From Rubrivivax sp. (lineage in GTDB: Bacteria > Pseudomonadota > Gammaproteobacteria > Burkholderiales > Burkholderiaceae_C): a DNA stretch of 64,000 bases. The stretch's first letter is position 1. Each line of letters starts with the position of its first letter. The position numbers were made by a program, and so were the translations under genes. Under the pieces are notes generated by a model. It saw only the letters and a list, made by a program, of their open reading frames with translations. It made no database searches and was not told the origin of the DNA. The stretch covers positions 62,001 through 126,000 of the forward strand of contig JAHBZS010000013.1 in assembly GCA_019635285.1 (NCBI GenBank), written 5' to 3'. Positions 20,853-29,800 of the stretch are shown in pieces.

Positions 20853-21143
20853 ATGCCGCAGCCAAACGCTTCCCCCGCACCCGCCGATGCCGGCGGACTG
20901 GAGCCGATCATCAGCGGCACGCTGACGCTGCTGACGCACTTTGCGCGCATGCCCGACCTGGCCGTGTCCGAGCGCATCGCCTGCAACCTGGCGCTGATCG
21001 CCCGGCATCCCCAGGCGTCGCCCGCGCTGCAGGAAGTCTGCGCCGGCCTGTTCACCGACTGGCTGGGCCCGCTGCGGCTGCAGGATGCCCCGGCCGGCGC
21101 CGAATGGGGCGGCGTCTTGCCCATGCCGCGGGTCGTGCAGTAG
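20853..21143 (+). CDS. Conserved small hypothetical protein (candidate Fur target)
   Basis: A 96-residue cytoplasmic protein I do not recognise. It begins with a Pro/Ala-rich tail, then has a mostly helical core (about 20-75: PIISGTLTLLTHFARMPDL...ERIACNLALIARHP) and ends in a Gly/Pro-rich tail. No Cys cluster, signal peptide or membrane helix is present, and GC3 is high as in real genes. A Fur-like operator 38 bp upstream suggests iron control. The following 104 bp (21144-21247) hold nothing I can name. Confidence 0.7.
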   Translation: MPQPNASPAPADAGGLEPIISGTLTLLTHFARMPDLAVSERIACNLALIARHPQASPALQEVCAGLFTDWLGPLRLQDAPAGAEWGGVLPMPRVVQ

Positions 21144-21247
21144 CCGTCGCGGCCGCGGGGCGTGGGGTGGCGGCCCCAGGCGCCTTGTGGGTGCTGCGCC
21201 ACGCGGTCGGGGCTCGCCCCCACGCAGCGCGGCCGGGCGGCCCTGAC

Positions 21248-21535
21248 CTGCCACGCCTCGCCGCCAACCTGGCCTTCCTGTGCGGCGAACATGCGCTCCC
21301 GCAGCGCGTCGCCGCGGCGGCACGGCCCGGTCGCGCCGGACGCCTGCAGATCGCCGGGCTGCCGCTGCGCCAGGCGCCCGGCCAGGGAGAATTGCACCCG
21401 CCGCATCGGCTGGCGCGGGTCGACGAACTGGGCGCCGACGGTTTCACCGGCTGCGGGTACCGTCCTGCCGCTGGACCGTGCGCCGGGCCGGGCTGGCTGA
21501 CCCCTTACCGCAACAACGAAGGAGACATGGCATGA
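21248..21535 (+). pseudogene. Remnant of an OtnI/hydroxypyruvate isomerase gene
   Basis: An open frame of 95 codons whose product aligns in two separate pieces with the hydroxypyruvate isomerase/2-oxo-tetronate isomerase (OtnI) family. The first codons (CTG in place of ATG, then PRLAANLAFLCGEHALPQRVAAAARPG) match the family N-terminus, and RLQIAGLPLRQAPGQGELHP...VDELGADGFTGCGYRPAAG...GWLTPY matches the C-terminal 70 residues. About 150-160 central residues, including most of the TIM-barrel and its metal ligands, are missing, and the start codon is lost. It overlaps the next gene as ATGA, the junction of an intact operon, so it is a decayed gene rather than a chance frame. Identity rests on motif memory, not on a search. 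Confidence 0.65.
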
Positions 21536-22551
21536 GACTGCTGATCACCGGCGGCGGCGGCTTCGTCGGCGCGCGGCTGGCGCGCACGCTGCTGGCGCGC
21601 GGCACGCTGGCCGGCCAGGCCGTGGAGCACATCGTGCTCGCCGACCAGTTTGCGCCACCCGCCGACCTGCTGGCCGATCCGCGCACCAGCGCACGCACCG
21701 GGCCGCTGCTCGACCAATGCGCGGCTCTGGCCGACGAGCCCTTCGACGGCGTGTTCCACCTGGCGTCGGCGGTGTCCGGCGAATGCGAGACCGACTTCGA
21801 TCTGGGCATGCGCTCCAACCTGGACAGCACGCGCGCGCTGCTTGAGGCGCTGCGCCAGCGCCAGCAGCGCCACGGCGCGCTGACGCGGCTGGTCTTCTCC
21901 AGCTCGGTGGCGGTGTTCGGCCCCGACGCGTCGGTGCCGCTGCCGCCCGTCGTGGCCGACGACACGCTGCCGGCGCCGCAGACCTCCTACGGCATGCAGA
22001 AACTGGTATGTGAGCACCTGCTTGCCGATTACACGCGCAAGGGCTTCGTCGACGGCCGCGCCGCGCGCCTGATGACGGTGACGGTGCGCCCCGGCCGCCC
22101 CAACGGCGCGGCGTCGTCCTTCTTTTCCGGCATCGTGCGCGAGCCGCTGGCCGGGGTGGAGGCCGTGTGCCCCGTCAGCGCCGACGTGCGCCACCCGGTG
22201 TCGTCGCCGTCCAGCGCGGTGGCCGGGCTGATCGCCGTCTACGAGGCCGGGCGCGAGGCCTTCGGCGGCCGCCTGGCGCTCAACCTGCCGGCGCTTAACG
22301 TCAGCGTCGGCGAAATGCTCGACGCCCTGGAGCGTGTGGCCGGCCCGGCGGTGCGCGCGCGCGTGCGCTTCGAGCGCGACGAGCGCATCGCCGGCATCGT
22401 CGCCAACTGGCCCACCGGCGCCAGCGCGGCGCGCGCCGCGCGCCTGGGCCTGCAGGCGGACACCCGCTTCGACGACATCATCCGGCAGTACATCGACGAC
22501 TGCCGCCAGCGGCCCGACGCCGCGCAGACCTTGAAAGGCCTGGCGCCATGA
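21532..22551 (+). CDS. denD: NAD-dependent epimerase/dehydrogenase, D-erythronate dehydrogenase-like
   Basis: A 339-residue extended short-chain dehydrogenase. It has the NAD motif TGGGGFVG (6-13), the Ser of the catalytic site in VFSSSVAVFG (123-125) and the YxxxK pair Y153/K157 in TSYGMQKLVCEHL. The block VTVRPGRPNGAASSFFSGIVREPL is typical of DenD-type proteins, which oxidise D-erythronate at the start of its catabolism to a glycolytic intermediate. GAAGGAG (21518-21524) lies 7 bp before ATG 21532. It overlaps the otnI remnant upstream and the SDR gene downstream (both ATGA). OtnI acts in the same tetronate pathway, which supports the assignment; loss of otnI makes the full pathway doubtful here. 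Confidence 0.75.
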   Translation: MRLLITGGGGFVGARLARTLLARGTLAGQAVEHIVLADQFAPPADLLADPRTSARTGPLLDQCAALADEPFDGVFHLASAVSGECETDFDLGMRSNLDSTRALLEALRQRQQRHGALTRLVFSSSVAVFGPDASVPLPPVVADDTLPAPQTSYGMQKLVCEHLLADYTRKGFVDGRAARLMTVTVRPGRPNGAASSFFSGIVREPLAGVEAVCPVSADVRHPVSSPSSAVAGLIAVYEAGREAFGGRLALNLPALNVSVGEMLDALERVAGPAVRARVRFERDERIAGIVANWPTGASAARAARLGLQADTRFDDIIRQYIDDCRQRPDAAQTLKGLAP

Positions 22552-23300
22552 ACCAGATCGACCTGAAGGGCCGCGTCGCCGTCATCACCGGCGGCGCGCA
22601 GGGCATCGGCTACGCCTGTGCCGAACGCATGCTGCGTTCCGGCGCGGCGGTGCGGCTGTGGGACATCGACGCCAAGCTGCTGGCGCAGGCGAGCGAGCGC
22701 CTGGGCGCGCTCGGCAGCGTGGGCACCGCGGTGGTCGAGCTGAGCGACGAGGCGGCCGTGGCCGCCGCCACCGCGCAGGCGGTGGCCGAGCAGGGGCGCA
22801 TCGACATCCTCGTCAACAACGCCGGCATCACCGGCGGCAACGGCGTGACCTGGGAGCTGGAACCCGCGGTGTGGCGCCGCGTGCTGGAGGTCAACCTGGT
22901 CGCGCCCTTCCTCACCTGCCGCGCCATCGTGCCGCACATGCTGCGCCAGGGCTACGGGCGCATCGTCAACATCGCCTCGGTGGCCGGCAAGGAAGGCAAC
23001 CCCAACGCGTCGCACTACAGCGCGTCCAAGGCCGGCCTGATTTCGCTGACCAAGTCGCTGGCCAAGGAACTGGCGACCAAGGGGGTGCTCGTCAACGCCG
23101 TGTCGCCGGCGGCGGCGAAGACGGCGATCTTCGACTCGATGACGCCGCAGCACATCGAGTTCATGCTGTCCAAGATCCCCATGGGCCGCTTCCTGGAGGT
23201 CGGCGAGGCCGCGGCGATGGTCGCTTGGCTGGCGTCGGAGGACTGCTCCTTCAGCACCGGCGCGGTCTTCGACCTGTCCGGCGGGCGCGCCACCTATTGA
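22548..23300 (+). CDS. Short-chain dehydrogenase/reductase
   Basis: A 250-residue classical SDR. It has the cofactor motif TGGAQGIG (14-21), NNAG (90-93), catalytic S144, Y157 and K161 (HYSASKAGL), and D39 at the end of beta-2, which favours NAD over NADP. Overall it resembles sugar-acid or 3-oxoacyl reductases such as 2-keto-3-deoxy-L-fuconate dehydrogenases; the substrate is not defined. ATG 22548 overlaps the denD-like stop (ATGA), so the two are co-translated and probably act in one carbohydrate-acid pathway. Confidence 0.88.
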   Translation: MNQIDLKGRVAVITGGAQGIGYACAERMLRSGAAVRLWDIDAKLLAQASERLGALGSVGTAVVELSDEAAVAAATAQAVAEQGRIDILVNNAGITGGNGVTWELEPAVWRRVLEVNLVAPFLTCRAIVPHMLRQGYGRIVNIASVAGKEGNPNASHYSASKAGLISLTKSLAKELATKGVLVNAVSPAAAKTAIFDSMTPQHIEFMLSKIPMGRFLEVGEAAAMVAWLASEDCSFSTGAVFDLSGGRATY

Positions 23301-23359
23301 CGGCGCCCCAGGCAGGCCGCGGTCTCCGCGGGGTCTCGGTTTTCGAGCACGCAGTCTAA

Positions 23360-23386
23360 TCAATCGTTTGATTGAGTCCCTAGAAT
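23360..23386 (+). promoter_or_regulatory. Operator-like dyad and -10 upstream of the TetR gene
   Basis: TCAATC-GTTT-GATTGA (23360-23375) is a perfect 6-bp inverted repeat with a 4-bp centre, in the only AT-rich part of the gap. It lies directly upstream of TAGAAT (23381-23386), a plausible -10, and 18 bp before the TetR start at 23394. The position suits autoregulation of the efflux operon by its own TetR protein. Confidence 0.6.
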
Positions 23387-23393
23387 CCGCGGC

Positions 23394-24068
23394 ATGAATC
23401 CCGTCCCGCCCGCGGAAGCCGCGCGCGCGCGTCTTCTGCGCAGCGGCCTGCGCCTGTTCGCGCAGCAGGGCTACGCCAAGACTTCCACGCGCGAGCTGGC
23501 CGAGCACGCCGGCGTCAACGTGGCCTCGATCAGCTACTACTTCGGCGACAAGGCCGGGCTGTACCGCGCCGTGTTCTTCGAGCCGCTGGGCTCGCCGCAG
23601 GACGACATCGCCCGCTTCGCCGCGCCCGGGCTGAGCCTGCCGCAGGCGCTGGCCGGCCTGTACAGCGTGTTCCTCGAACCGCTGGAGCAGGGCGACACCG
23701 CGCGGCTGTGCATGAAGCTGCACTTCCGCGAGATGCTCGAGCCCACCGGGCTGTGGCAGGAAGAGGTGGCCCACGGCATCCAGCCGATGCACGAAGCCTT
23801 GGTGGCCCTGCTGTGCCGCCATTTCGGCCTGACCCAGCCGGATGACGAGCTGCAACGGCTGGCCATCTGCATCACCGGGCTGGGCGTGCACATGCACGTC
23901 GGCTACGACGTGGTGCAGCAGCTGGCCCCGCAGTTGCACGACGGCGCCGATGCGCTGGACCAATGGGCCGACCGGCTGGTGCGCTATGCGCTGGCCATGA
24001 TCGATGCCGAGCGCGCACGCCGCGCCACACACGAGGAGCTTGCATGCGCCACCCCACCCTTGCGTTGA
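23394..24068 (+). CDS. TetR-family repressor of the RND operon
   Basis: A 224-residue TetR regulator of the CerR/DUF1956-like type. The N-terminal helix-turn-helix (about 10-55) reads ARLLRSGLRLFAQQGYAKTSTRELAEHAGVNVASISYYFGDKAGLYR; the C-terminal helical half binds an unknown ligand. It heads an operon with the outer-membrane factor, adaptor and RND pump; its last 25 bp overlap the outer-membrane factor gene. A perfect dyad just upstream is the likely operator, so efflux would be induced when a substrate binds the repressor. Confidence 0.9.
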   Translation: MNPVPPAEAARARLLRSGLRLFAQQGYAKTSTRELAEHAGVNVASISYYFGDKAGLYRAVFFEPLGSPQDDIARFAAPGLSLPQALAGLYSVFLEPLEQGDTARLCMKLHFREMLEPTGLWQEEVAHGIQPMHEALVALLCRHFGLTQPDDELQRLAICITGLGVHMHVGYDVVQQLAPQLHDGADALDQWADRLVRYALAMIDAERARRATHEELACATPPLR

Positions 24069-25498
24069 CCGTTGCCGGCACCAGCCTGCTGCTCGGCGCG
24101 TGCTCGGCCTTTGCGCCGCCCGTGCCGATGCCCGCGGCCGAGCCGCCGCCGATGCAGGCGCCGCAGGCCTGGCAGGCGCCGGCGGCGCCGCGGGACGCGG
24201 CCCAGGCCGCGCTGCGCGACTGGTTCAGGCAGTTCAACGACCCGGTGCTGCTGGAACTGATCGATGCCGCGCAGGCGGCCAGCCCGACGGTCGCCGCAGC
24301 GGCCTCGCGCATCGCGCAGGCGCGCGCCAGCAGCGTCGCCGCCGAGGCGCTGCTGCTGCCGGCGGTGAATGCCAATGCCAACGGCAGCACGGGGCGCACC
24401 GACCTGACGACCCCGCGGGCCGGCTTCGCCACCGCCAACCTGCAGGCCAGCTGGGAGCTGGACCTGTTCGGCGCCAACCAGGCCGGCCGCGACGCCGCGC
24501 TGGCGCGGCTGCGCGGCACGCAGGCCACCTGGTACGACGTGCGCATCGCCGTTGCGGCCGAGACGGCGGCCGGCTACAACTCGCTGCGCGCCTGCGAGGC
24601 GCTGGTGGTGCAGACCGAAGCCGACACCCGCTCGCGCGCCGAAACCGCGCGCGTCACCGAACTCGCCGCCAAGGCCGGCCTGTTCGCGCCCGCCAGCGCG
24701 GCGCTGGCACGCGCCAGCGCGGCGCAGGGCCGCAGCCTGCTGGCCGGCCAGCAGATGCAATGCGAGCTGCTGTTCAAGTCGCTGGTGGCGCTGACCGGGC
24801 TGGACGACGCGCGGCTGCGGCAGCAACTGGCCCCGCGCCAGGCGCAACTGCCGGTGCCGGCCGGCATCGCCGTGCAGCGCGTGCCGGCCGCGGCACTTGC
24901 GCAGCGGCCCGACCTGGCCGCCGCCGAGCAGCAGATCATCGCGGCCGCCCAGGACACCGCCCAGAACCAGGCGCTGCGCTACCCGCGCATCGGCATCGCC
25001 GGCTCGGTGGGGCCGGCATGGCTGCGCGTGGAGAGCATGTCCACCAGCGGCACGCTGTGGACGCTGGGCCCGCTGCAGGTGTCGCTGCCGCTGTTCGACG
25101 GCGGCACGCGCGTGGCCAACGTGGTGGCCGCGCGCGCCCGCTACGACGAAGCGGTGTCGGCCTACCAGGGGCTGGTGCGCAACGCCGTGCGCGAGGTGGA
25201 GGCCGCGCTGATCACGCTGGACGCCAGCGTGCAGCGCGTGCAGGACACGCAGGTGGCGATCGAGGGCTTCGAAGCCTCGCAGAAGGCCGCCGACGCGCGC
25301 TTCCGCGGCGGCCTGGGCAGCCTGTTCGACCTGGAGGACGCACGCCGCAGCTCACTGGTGGCGCACAGCGCGCTGATCGAACTGCAGCGCGAGCAGGTGG
25401 CCGCCTGGATCAACCTGTATCGCGCCCTCGGCGGCGGCTGGGACCGCACGCAGGACACCGCCACCGCAGCCGCGGCGCCGGTGCGCGTGCCCCAATGA
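24044..25498 (+). CDS. Outer-membrane efflux lipoprotein (NodT/OprM family)
   Basis: A 484-residue TolC-like outer-membrane channel. The start at ATG 24044 gives a lipoprotein signal peptide with lipobox LLGAC (Cys20); CGAGGAG precedes it. Two repeated OEP domains with long helices follow, e.g. TVAAAASRIAQARASSVAAEALLLPAVNANANGS and the matching second half. It would be the outer-membrane duct of the tripartite pump encoded by the next two genes. The start lies inside the TetR gene (25-bp overlap) and the end overlaps the adaptor gene as ATGA. Confidence 0.92.
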   Translation: MRHPTLALTVAGTSLLLGACSAFAPPVPMPAAEPPPMQAPQAWQAPAAPRDAAQAALRDWFRQFNDPVLLELIDAAQAASPTVAAAASRIAQARASSVAAEALLLPAVNANANGSTGRTDLTTPRAGFATANLQASWELDLFGANQAGRDAALARLRGTQATWYDVRIAVAAETAAGYNSLRACEALVVQTEADTRSRAETARVTELAAKAGLFAPASAALARASAAQGRSLLAGQQMQCELLFKSLVALTGLDDARLRQQLAPRQAQLPVPAGIAVQRVPAAALAQRPDLAAAEQQIIAAAQDTAQNQALRYPRIGIAGSVGPAWLRVESMSTSGTLWTLGPLQVSLPLFDGGTRVANVVAARARYDEAVSAYQGLVRNAVREVEAALITLDASVQRVQDTQVAIEGFEASQKAADARFRGGLGSLFDLEDARRSSLVAHSALIELQREQVAAWINLYRALGGGWDRTQDTATAAAAPVRVPQ

Positions 25499-26646
25499 GC
25501 ACCCCTTCCATGACCCGACGCTCCAGGGCCCTGTGGGCCGGCCTGGGCGCGCTCGCCGTGCTGGGCAGCGGCGCACTGGCCGTGCGCGCCGCCGACGACA
25601 AAAAGGCGCCGGCCGCGGCCGCGCGGCCGGCCCTCACCGTGACCGTGACGCAGCCGCGCACGGCGAACGTGCCGCTGCACATCGCCGCCAACGGCAACAT
25701 CGCCGCCTGGCAGGAGGCGATCATCGGCACCGAGGCCAACGGCCTGCGCCTGGCCGAGGTGCGCGTCAACGTGGGCGACGTCGTCAAGAAGGGCCAGGTG
25801 CTGGCCACCTTCACGCCCGACCTGCTGCAGGCCGACGTGGCGCAGATCCGCGCCATGGTCGCCGAGGCCGAGGCCGCGCTGGCCGAGGCCAGCGCGAATG
25901 CCGCGCGCGCCCGCGAGCTGGCCAGCAGCGGCGCGCTGAGCGAGCAGCAGATCAACCAGTACATGACCGCCGAGCGCACCGCGCGGGCGCGCCTGGATGC
26001 GCAGCGCGCGCAGGCGCGCGTGCAGGGCCTGCGCCTCAACCAGACGCAGGTGCTGGCGCCCGACGACGGCGTCATCTCGGCGCGCAGCGCCACCGTCGGC
26101 GCGGTGCTGCCGGCGGGGCAGGAGCTGTTCCGCATGATCCGGCAGGGCCGGCTGGAATGGCGTGCCGAGGTGCCGGCCGCCGACCTGGCGCGCCTGAAGC
26201 CGGGGCTGGCGGTGCGCGTCACCCCGCCGGGCGCGGCGGCGATCGCCGGCAAGGTGCGCATGGTCGCGCCGACGGTGGACGCGCAGACGCGCAACGGCAT
26301 CGTCTTCGTCGACCTGGGCCCTTCGCGCGACGCGCGCGCCGGCATGTTCGCGCGCGGCGAATTCGAGCTCGGCAGCGCCCCGGGGCTGACGCTGCCGCAG
26401 AGCGCCGTGCTGCTGCGCGACGGCTTCAGCTACGTGCTGCGCGTGCAGCCCGACTCGACGGTGCGCGAGACCAAGGTCACGGTCGGCCAGCGCCTGGGCG
26501 AGCGCGTGCAGATCACCGGCGGCCTGGACGCGGACGCGCGCGTCGTCGCTTCGGGCGGCGGCTTCCTGAGCGACGGCGACGTGGTGCGCGTGGTGGACGC
26601 ACCGGTCGCTGCGGCGCCGGGCACGCCGGCGGCCGCCAAGCCGTAA
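25495..26646 (+). CDS. RND efflux periplasmic adaptor (membrane-fusion protein)
   Basis: A 383-residue HlyD-like adaptor that links inner-membrane pump and outer-membrane channel. A signal peptide (about 1-33) is followed by the lipoyl half-motif (RLAEVRVNVGDVVKKGQVLATF), an alpha hairpin (AEAEAALAEASANAARARELASSGALSEQQINQYM), the second lipoyl half (TQVLAPDDGVISARSATVGAVL) and beta-barrel/membrane-proximal domains. Coupled to the preceding channel gene by ATGA and followed 10 bp later by the pump gene. Confidence 0.93.
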   Translation: MSTPSMTRRSRALWAGLGALAVLGSGALAVRAADDKKAPAAAARPALTVTVTQPRTANVPLHIAANGNIAAWQEAIIGTEANGLRLAEVRVNVGDVVKKGQVLATFTPDLLQADVAQIRAMVAEAEAALAEASANAARARELASSGALSEQQINQYMTAERTARARLDAQRAQARVQGLRLNQTQVLAPDDGVISARSATVGAVLPAGQELFRMIRQGRLEWRAEVPAADLARLKPGLAVRVTPPGAAAIAGKVRMVAPTVDAQTRNGIVFVDLGPSRDARAGMFARGEFELGSAPGLTLPQSAVLLRDGFSYVLRVQPDSTVRETKVTVGQRLGERVQITGGLDADARVVASGGGFLSDGDVVRVVDAPVAAAPGTPAAAKP

Positions 26647-26656
26647 AGGGGGCGCG

Positions 26657-29600
26657 ATGAACGTCTCCGCCTGGTCGATCCGCAATCCCACGCCGGCGAT
26701 CCTGCTGTTCCTGATGCTCACGCTGGTGGGGCTGCTGGGCTTCCACGCGATGAAGATCCAGAACTTCCCGGACATCGAGCTGCCGACGATCACCGTCAGC
26801 GCGTCGCTGCCGGGCGCGTCGCCGGCGCAGATGGAGACCGAGGTCGCGCGCAAGCTGGAGAACTCGATCGCCACCTTGCAGAACGTCAAGCACATCTACA
26901 CCAAGGTGCAGGACGGCACGGCCACGCTGACCGTGGAGTTCCGCCTGGAGAAGTCGGTGCAGGACGCGCTGGACGACGTGCGCGACGCCGTGGCGCGCGT
27001 GCGCTCCGACCTGCCCGGTGACCTGCGCGACCCGCAGGTCAGCAAGCTCGAGCTGTCGGGCATGCCGATCCTGACCTACACCGTGGCCTCCAGCCGCCTG
27101 GACGAAGAAGCCCTGAGCTGGTTCGTCGACAACACGGTCACCAAGGCCATGCTCGGCGTGCGCGGCGTCGGCGCGGTGTCGCGCGTGGGCGGCGTGTCGC
27201 GCGAAGTGCTGGTGGAGCTGGACCCGCTGAAGCTGCAGGCGCTGAACGCCACCGCCGCCGACATCTCGCGCCAGCTGCGCCAGGTGCAGCAGGAAGCCTC
27301 GGGCGGCCGCACCGACCTGGGTGGCGCCGAGCAGTCGGTGCGCACCATCGCCACGGTGCAGTCGGCCGAGGAGCTGGCGCGCCTGGAGATCGCGCTGTCC
27401 GACGGCCGCCGCATCCGCCTGGACCAGGTGGCCACGGTGCAGGACACCGTGGCCGAGCGGCGCTCGGCCGCGCTGCTGAACGGCCAGCCGGTGGTCGGCT
27501 TCGAGGTCACGCGCAGCCGCGGCGCCGGCGAGATCGAGGTCACGGCCGGCGTGCGCGCGGCCATCGACGCGCTGAAGGCCGCGCATCCGGACGTCGTCTT
27601 CACCGAGGCCTTCAACTTCGTCGATCCGGTGCAGGAGGGCTACGACGGCTCGATGGCGCTGATGTACGAAGGCGCGCTGCTGGCCGTGCTGGTGGTGTTC
27701 CTCTTCCTGCGCGACTGGCGCGCCACGCTGGTCGCGGCGACGGCGCTGCCGCTGTCGGTGATCCCGACCTTCGGCGCGATGTACCTGATGGGCTTCACCA
27801 TCAACGTGGTCACGCTGCTCAGCCTGAGCCTGGTGGTCGGCATCCTGGTCGACGACGCCATCGTCGAGATCGAGAACATCATGCGCCATCTGCGCATGGG
27901 CAAGACGCCGTTCCAGGCGGCGATGGAAGCGGCCGACGAGATCGGCCTGGCCGTCATCGCCACCACCTTCACCTTGATCGCCGTGTTCCTGCCCACCGCG
28001 TTCATGAGCGGCGTGCCGGGCAAGTTCTTCGTGCAGTTCGGCTGGACCGCGGCCATCGCCGTGTTCTTCTCGCTGGTGGTGGCGCGCATGCTGACGCCGA
28101 TGATGTCGGCCTACCTGCTGCGCAAGCCGAAGAAGGCGCACGGCGAGCCCGGCTGGCTGGCGCGCTACGTGGGCTGGGCGCAGTGGTGCCTGAAGCATCG
28201 CGTGAAGACGCTGCTTGCCGCGGCGGTGTTCCTGGTCGGCTCGTGCCTGCTGGTGCCGCTGCTGCCCACCGGCTTCATCCCGCCGGACGACCTGTCGCAG
28301 ACGCAGGTGACCTTGTCGCTGCCGCCCGGCAGCACGCTCGACCAGACCTTCGCCGCCGCCGAGCAGGCGCGCGCGCTGGTGCAGAAGAACCCGCACGTGA
28401 AGATGGTCTACACGGCCATCGGCGGCGGCAGCGCGGGCGCCGACCCCTTTGCCAACATGGGCGCGGCCGAGGTGCGCACGGCCACGCTGACCATCAACAT
28501 GACACCGCGCCAGCAGCGCGGCGGCCTGAGCAAGCAGGCCCTCGAGGCGCAGCTGCGCCAGGCGCTGCAGGACCTGCCGGGCGCACGTGTCAAGGTCGGC
28601 TTCGGCAGCTCGTCGGAGAAGTACGTGCTGGTGCTGGCCGGCGAGGACGGCCGCGTGCTCGCCGAGCATGCGCGGCAGGTCGAGCGCGAGCTGCGCACCA
28701 TTCCCGGCATCGGCAACGTCACCTCCACCTCCAGCCTGGCGCGGCCGGAGCTGATCGTGCGGCCCGACTTCGCCAAGGCCGCCGACCTGGGCGTGACTTC
28801 GGCGGCCATCGCCGACACGCTGCGCATCGCCACCGCCGGCGACTACGACCAGGCGCTGCCCAAGCTGAACCTGTCGCAGCGCCAGGTGCCGGTGATGGTC
28901 AAGCTGAAGGCCGATGCGCGCACCGACCTGGAGCTGCTGTCACGGCTGGCGGTGCCCGGCGCGCGCGGCCCGGTGATGCTGGGCAACGTGGTCAACCTGA
29001 GCATCGACAGCGGGCCGGCGCAGATCGACCGCTACGACCGGCTGCGCAACATCAACTTCGAGATCGAGCTGAACCAGCAGCCGCTGGGCGAGGTGGAGCA
29101 GCGGGCGCTGGCGCTGCCCAGCCTGAAGAAGCTGCCCGCGGGCGTCATCCAGACCACCGTCGGCGATGCCGAGGCGATGGCCGAGCTGTTCAGCAGCTTC
29201 GGCCTGGCCATGCTCACCGGCGTGCTGTGCATCTACATCGTGCTGGTGCTGCTGTTCCACGACTTCGTGCAGCCGGTGACCATCCTGGCCGCGCTGGTGC
29301 TGTCGATTCCTGGCGCGTTCCTTGCGTTGTTCCTGACGCACACGGCCATCTCGATGCCGTCGATGATCGGCCTGATCATGCTCATGGGCATCGCCACGAA
29401 GAACTCGATCCTGCTGGTGGAATACGCCATCATGGCGCGGCGCGACCGCGGCCTGTCGCGCATGGAGGCGCTGCTCGATGCCTGCCGCAAGCGGGCGCGG
29501 CCGATCATCATGACGACCATCGCCATGGGTGCAGGCATGATGCCCATCGCGCTGGGGCTGGGCGTGGACCCGAGCTTCCGCTCGCCGATGGCCATCGTGG

Positions 29601-29800
29601 TCATCGGCGGGTTGATCACCTCGACCTTCCTGAGCCTGCTGGTGATCCCGGTGATCTTCACCTACGTCGACGACGTGGTGCTCAAGATCAACGGCTGGCT
29701 GCACCGCAAGCGGCCGCCGGTGGCCGCAGGGGCGCCGCCACGCCGGGGCCGGCCGACCGGTACTGAAGAAGAACCCAAGGGAGAAGAACATGTCGCTTGA
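26657..29800 (+). CDS. RND-family inner-membrane efflux pump
   Basis: A 1047-residue resistance-nodulation-division transporter with 12 transmembrane helices and two large periplasmic loops, driven by proton import. Family motifs are clear: NFPDIELPTITVSASLPGASPAQME at the N-terminus, the TM4 block SLVVGILVDDAIVEIENIMRHL with the proton-relay Asp pair, and the C-terminal MGIATKNSILLVEYA. It is closer to the multidrug (MdtB/MexF-like) branch than to the heavy-metal branch; the real substrate is unknown. AAGGGGGCGCG is its ribosome-binding region. The stop overlaps the esterase gene by 11 bp. Confidence 0.95.
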   Translation: MNVSAWSIRNPTPAILLFLMLTLVGLLGFHAMKIQNFPDIELPTITVSASLPGASPAQMETEVARKLENSIATLQNVKHIYTKVQDGTATLTVEFRLEKSVQDALDDVRDAVARVRSDLPGDLRDPQVSKLELSGMPILTYTVASSRLDEEALSWFVDNTVTKAMLGVRGVGAVSRVGGVSREVLVELDPLKLQALNATAADISRQLRQVQQEASGGRTDLGGAEQSVRTIATVQSAEELARLEIALSDGRRIRLDQVATVQDTVAERRSAALLNGQPVVGFEVTRSRGAGEIEVTAGVRAAIDALKAAHPDVVFTEAFNFVDPVQEGYDGSMALMYEGALLAVLVVFLFLRDWRATLVAATALPLSVIPTFGAMYLMGFTINVVTLLSLSLVVGILVDDAIVEIENIMRHLRMGKTPFQAAMEAADEIGLAVIATTFTLIAVFLPTAFMSGVPGKFFVQFGWTAAIAVFFSLVVARMLTPMMSAYLLRKPKKAHGEPGWLARYVGWAQWCLKHRVKTLLAAAVFLVGSCLLVPLLPTGFIPPDDLSQTQVTLSLPPGSTLDQTFAAAEQARALVQKNPHVKMVYTAIGGGSAGADPFANMGAAEVRTATLTINMTPRQQRGGLSKQALEAQLRQALQDLPGARVKVGFGSSSEKYVLVLAGEDGRVLAEHARQVERELRTIPGIGNVTSTSSLARPELIVRPDFAKAADLGVTSAAIADTLRIATAGDYDQALPKLNLSQRQVPVMVKLKADARTDLELLSRLAVPGARGPVMLGNVVNLSIDSGPAQIDRYDRLRNINFEIELNQQPLGEVEQRALALPSLKKLPAGVIQTTVGDAEAMAELFSSFGLAMLTGVLCIYIVLVLLFHDFVQPVTILAALVLSIPGAFLALFLTHTAISMPSMIGLIMLMGIATKNSILLVEYAIMARRDRGLSRMEALLDACRKRARPIIMTTIAMGAGMMPIALGLGVDPSFRSPMAIVVIGGLITSTFLSLLVIPVIFTYVDDVVLKINGWLHRKRPPVAAGAPPRRGRPTGTEEEPKGEEHVA

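Noticed and set aside
26513-28669. A 718-codon - strand frame across the RND pump
   Set aside because: Antisense shadow; no domain, and the RND gene is unmistakable.
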